The translations under genes and the position numbers were made by a program. 16,489 nt of DNA from an uncultured Bacteroidales bacterium (lineage in GTDB: Bacteria; Bacteroidota; Bacteroidia; Bacteroidales; UBA932). Of this stretch, positions 13,870-16,489 are shown in pieces. A model generated the notes under the pieces. That model saw only the letters and a program-made list of their open reading frames with translations. It did no database searches and was not told the DNA's origin. The first letter of the stretch is position 1. The number at the start of each line of letters is the position of its first letter. The stretch lies in the NCBI GenBank assembly GCA_946415795.1, contig CAMKTW010000014.1, positions 1-16,489 on the forward strand, written 5' to 3'.

Positions 13870-15620
13870 AAACCACAGGGGTAGTAACGGGTATCATCTC
13901 CAACCTGGTGACCATCAAGTATGACGGTCACGTGGCTGAGAATGAGATCTGCTACATTGATTTGAATGGCGTAAAGCTGATGGCCGAGGTGATTAAGGTG
14001 AACGGAAAGAACGCCTTCGCACAGGTTTACGAGAGTACCCGCGGCTTGCATCAGGGCGACAGGGTGGAGTTTGACGGTCATATGCTGGAGGCTATGCTGG
14101 GCCCGGGTCTGCTTTCAAGCAGTTACGACGGCCTGCAGAACAATCTTGCCACGATGGAGGATGTGTTCCTCAAACGAGGCGAATATACCGCCCCCCTGGA
14201 CCACGGCAAGCTATGGGACTTCACTCCGATAGCCGCTCCGGGCGACAAGGTCGAGGCTGCATCCTGGCTGGGTGAGGTAAAAGAGGGATGGCTCCCTCAC
14301 AAGATTATGGTGCCGTTCGCCTTCAAGGGAACTTACATCGTGAAGAGCGTGGCGCCTGCCGGTCAGTATAGGATAGACGACACAATCGCCACTCTCACTG
14401 ATGCAAAGGGGAATGACGTAAATGTTACAATGGTCCAGAAGTGGCCTGTGAAGGTGGCTATCGGCGGCTACAAAGAGAAGCCGCGTCCATACAAGATTAT
14501 GGAGACCCACGTACGCACCATCGACACGTTCAATCCTATCGCAGAGGGCGGTACCGGTTTCATCCCCGGCCCGTTCGGTTGCGGCAAGACGGTGCTCCAG
14601 CACGCGATAGCCCGCCAGGGTGACGCCGAGGTAATCGTTATGGCCGCCTGCGGTGAGCGTGCCAATGAGGTGGTGGAGATCTTCAAGGAGTTTCCCGAAC
14701 TGGTTGACCCCAATACCGGCCGCAAGCTGATAGAGCGTACCACCATCATCTGCAACACCTCCAATATGCCCGTGGCTGCCCGTGAAGCATCGGTTTATAC
14801 CGCGATGACCATCTGCGAGTATTACCGTGCGATGGGACTCAAGGTGCTTCTGCTTGCCGACTCCACGTCCCGCTGGGCACAGGCGTTGCGCGAGATGAGC
14901 AACCGTATGGAGGAACTTCCCGGCGCCGACGCGTTCCCGGTGGACCTCTCATCCATCATATCCAATTTCTACTCCCGTGCCGGTATAGTGAAGCTGAATA
15001 ACGGCGAGACGGGTTCGGTAACCTTCATCGGCACCGTATCTCCCGCCGGCGGTAACCTCAAGGAGCCGGTCACTGAATCCACAAAGAAAGCAGCCCGCTG
15101 CTTCTACGCTCTGGAGCAGGCCCGTGCCGACAGCAAACGGTATCCCGCTGTGAATCCTCTGGATTCTTACTCAAAGTATCTGGAGTATCCGGAGATTATC
15201 GATTATCTGGACAAGAAGGTTCGTCCCGGCTGGGTGGCCGATGTGATGCGCGCCAAGATCATAGTGCGCCGCGGTAAGGAGATGGCGGAGCAGATCAACA
15301 TCCTTGGTGACGACGGCGTCCCTCTGAGCTATCACGAGACCTTCTGGAAATCAGAGCTCATAGACTTTGTCATACTGCAGCAGGATGCATTCGACCCCGT
15401 TGACAGCCAGTGTCTTATGGAGCGTCAGGATTATATCCTCACAGAAGTGCTCAAGGTGTGCGACCGCAAGTTCAATTTTGAGACATTTGAAGAGTACGGC
15501 AAATTCTTCAAGGAGCTCATTAATGTGTTCCGGCAGATGAATTACACCCCCTGGAAGAGCGAGCAGTTCTACGAATATTCAGAAAAATTAAACAATATCC
15601 TCTCCAATGGCAACAACTAA
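13866..15620 (+). CDS. atpA: V/A-type ATP synthase catalytic subunit A
   Basis: Predicted 584-residue catalytic subunit of the A3B3 head, which hydrolyses or makes ATP on the cytosolic side. The N-terminal barrel (about 1-70) is followed by the non-homologous bulge typical of A subunits (about 115-190). The P-loop is GPFGCGKT (residues 235-242, with Lys241). The catalytic glutamate region is CGERANEV (ERGNE in many homologues, Ala for Gly here). Downstream are LLLADSTSRWAQALREMSNRMEELPG and a helical C-terminal domain. The length matches the family. The operon order is E-DUF2764-A-B; its last bases overlap the B start by 14 bases. The symbol follows V/A-type usage (also ntpA). Confidence 0.97.
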   Translation: MKTTGVVTGIISNLVTIKYDGHVAENEICYIDLNGVKLMAEVIKVNGKNAFAQVYESTRGLHQGDRVEFDGHMLEAMLGPGLLSSSYDGLQNNLATMEDVFLKRGEYTAPLDHGKLWDFTPIAAPGDKVEAASWLGEVKEGWLPHKIMVPFAFKGTYIVKSVAPAGQYRIDDTIATLTDAKGNDVNVTMVQKWPVKVAIGGYKEKPRPYKIMETHVRTIDTFNPIAEGGTGFIPGPFGCGKTVLQHAIARQGDAEVIVMAACGERANEVVEIFKEFPELVDPNTGRKLIERTTIICNTSNMPVAAREASVYTAMTICEYYRAMGLKVLLLADSTSRWAQALREMSNRMEELPGADAFPVDLSSIISNFYSRAGIVKLNNGETGSVTFIGTVSPAGGNLKEPVTESTKKAARCFYALEQARADSKRYPAVNPLDSYSKYLEYPEIIDYLDKKVRPGWVADVMRAKIIVRRGKEMAEQINILGDDGVPLSYHETFWKSELIDFVILQQDAFDPVDSQCLMERQDYILTEVLKVCDRKFNFETFEEYGKFFKELINVFRQMNYTPWKSEQFYEYSEKLNNILSNGNN

Positions 15621-16489
15621 CGCATTTGCAAGGACATATATACAGCTGGATTCCATTACCAAGGCCACAGTTTCGCTCCACGCTGAGGGCATCAGCAACG
15701 ACGAGCTGGCCAGCGTGGCGGGACGACTTGCCCAGGTGGTGAAGATTAAGGGTGACACCGTGACCCTGCAGGTTTTTGCCGGTACTGAGGGCATCCCCAC
15801 CAATGCCGAGGTCAAGTTTTTCGGAGAGTCTCCCTCTCTGGAGGTGAGCGAGGAGTTGTCGGGGCGTTTCTTTGACGCCTACGGAAATCCGATTGACGGC
15901 GGTCCCCGGGTGCAGGGTGAGAAGCGCTTTATTGGCGGCCCCTCCGTGAATCCCTACAAGCGGCAGCAGCCTTCGCAGCTGATTCCCACCGGTATCGCCG
16001 GCATCGACCTGAACAATACTCTGGTGACCGGCCAGAAGATTCCCTTCTTTGCCGACCCCGACCAGCCCTACAACCAGGTAATGGCGCAGGTTGCGCTCCG
16101 CGCAGACGTGGACAAGATTATCCTGGGCGGTATGGGTCTCTCCAACGACGACTATCTCTATTTCAAACAGGCATTCGAGGCCGCCGGCGCACTGAACAAG
16201 ATTATCAGTTTTGTGAACACCACCGACCAGCCGCCTGTAGAGAGATTGCTGATTCCCGATATGGTGCTTACCGCTGCAGAATACTTTGCTGTTGACAAGC
16301 ACGAGAAGGTGCTGGTGCTGCTTACCGATATGACTCTGTATGCAGACGCGCTTTGTATCGTTTCCAACCGTATGGACCAGATCCCTTCCAAGGATTCCAT
16401 GCCGGGTTCGCTCTATTCCGACCTTGCTAAGATCTACGAGAAGGCGGTGCAGTTCCCGGAGGGCGGCTCCATCACCATCATCGCTGTCA
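15607..16489 (+). CDS. atpB: V/A-type ATP synthase subunit B (3' end outside window)
   Basis: Partial: 294 codons from ATG at 15607, open to the window edge, starting MATTNAFARTYIQLDSITKA. The non-catalytic, nucleotide-binding subunit B alternates with A in the head. The region equivalent to the P-loop reads TGQKIPFFADPDQPYNQVMAQ (about 140-160), with GQKIPFF replacing a Walker A motif, as in B subunits. ILGGMGLSNDDYLYF and LLTDMTLYADALCIVSNRMDQIPS follow in family order. Family B subunits are about 430-460 residues, so roughly a third is missing. The start lies 14 bases inside the end of subunit A. This frame has no stop in the window. Genes for D, I and K would be expected beyond the edge. 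Confidence 0.95.
   Translation, partial: MATTNAFARTYIQLDSITKATVSLHAEGISNDELASVAGRLAQVVKIKGDTVTLQVFAGTEGIPTNAEVKFFGESPSLEVSEELSGRFFDAYGNPIDGGPRVQGEKRFIGGPSVNPYKRQQPSQLIPTGIAGIDLNNTLVTGQKIPFFADPDQPYNQVMAQVALRADVDKIILGGMGLSNDDYLYFKQAFEAAGALNKIISFVNTTDQPPVERLLIPDMVLTAAEYFAVDKHEKVLVLLTDMTLYADALCIVSNRMDQIPSKDSMPGSLYSDLAKIYEKAVQFPEGGSITIIAV

Noticed and set aside
15520..16302. Minus-strand open frame across the ATPase A/B junction
   Set aside because: Antisense to two highly conserved ATPase genes; its translation has no recognisable family features.
1..16489. CRISPR array, insertion sequence or prophage genes
   Set aside because: No regularly spaced direct repeats, transposase, integrase or phage structural genes are seen on either strand.

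Overview
The window comes from a member of the Bacteroidota, most likely order Bacteroidales. Three kinds of evidence point there. Several genes are preceded by the Bacteroidetes sigma-70 -7 element (TAnnTTTG) instead of -35/-10 boxes. There are several lipoproteins and Sec-exported proteins of Bacteroidales type. The gene neighbourhoods also fit: guaB with SurA-like foldases and an OstA-like protein, and a V/A-type ATPase operon of the E-DUF2764-A-B type. Base composition looks moderately GC-rich except in the first ~1.3 kb, which is visibly more AT-rich. Family or genus cannot be fixed from the sequence alone.

Layout. Bases 1-297 hold no confident gene but are rich in inverted repeats and contain a leftward Bacteroidetes-like -7 element. 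Next come a small lipoprotein (298-762), a tRNA-Arg(UCU) gene (800-873) and a long near-perfect hairpin that begins inside the tRNA acceptor stem (870-937). Two leftward genes follow: a small helical protein (974-1243) and an SH3/NlpC-P60 peptidoglycan hydrolase lipoprotein (1297-2325). From 2388 to the end every gene reads rightward.

Rightward blocks. (a) 2388-5314: an exported six-hairpin glycosidase-like protein overlapping a YhcC/TIGR01212 radical SAM gene by one base. (b) 5345-12543: guaB, then a degenerate parvulin-like lipoprotein, a SurA-type periplasmic isomerase, a very long OstA-like protein and a membrane-anchored SIMPL-domain protein. The genes from guaB to the OstA-like gene are tightly packed or overlapping. 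The four after guaB suggest envelope and outer-membrane biogenesis. A strong hairpin at 12566-12590 closes the block. (c) 12688-16489: a V/A-type ATPase operon with subunit E, a DUF2764 protein, catalytic subunit A and regulatory subunit B, the last cut by the window end.

Most of the window is conserved housekeeping DNA and I see no convincing complete new system. The points most worth a second look are the structured left end, the giant hairpin fused to the tRNA 3' end, the expanded OstA-like protein with a charged linker and an Arg/Lys/Ala tail, the degenerate isomerase lipoprotein beside SurA, and the DUF2764 protein occupying the place of the missing ATPase subunits.
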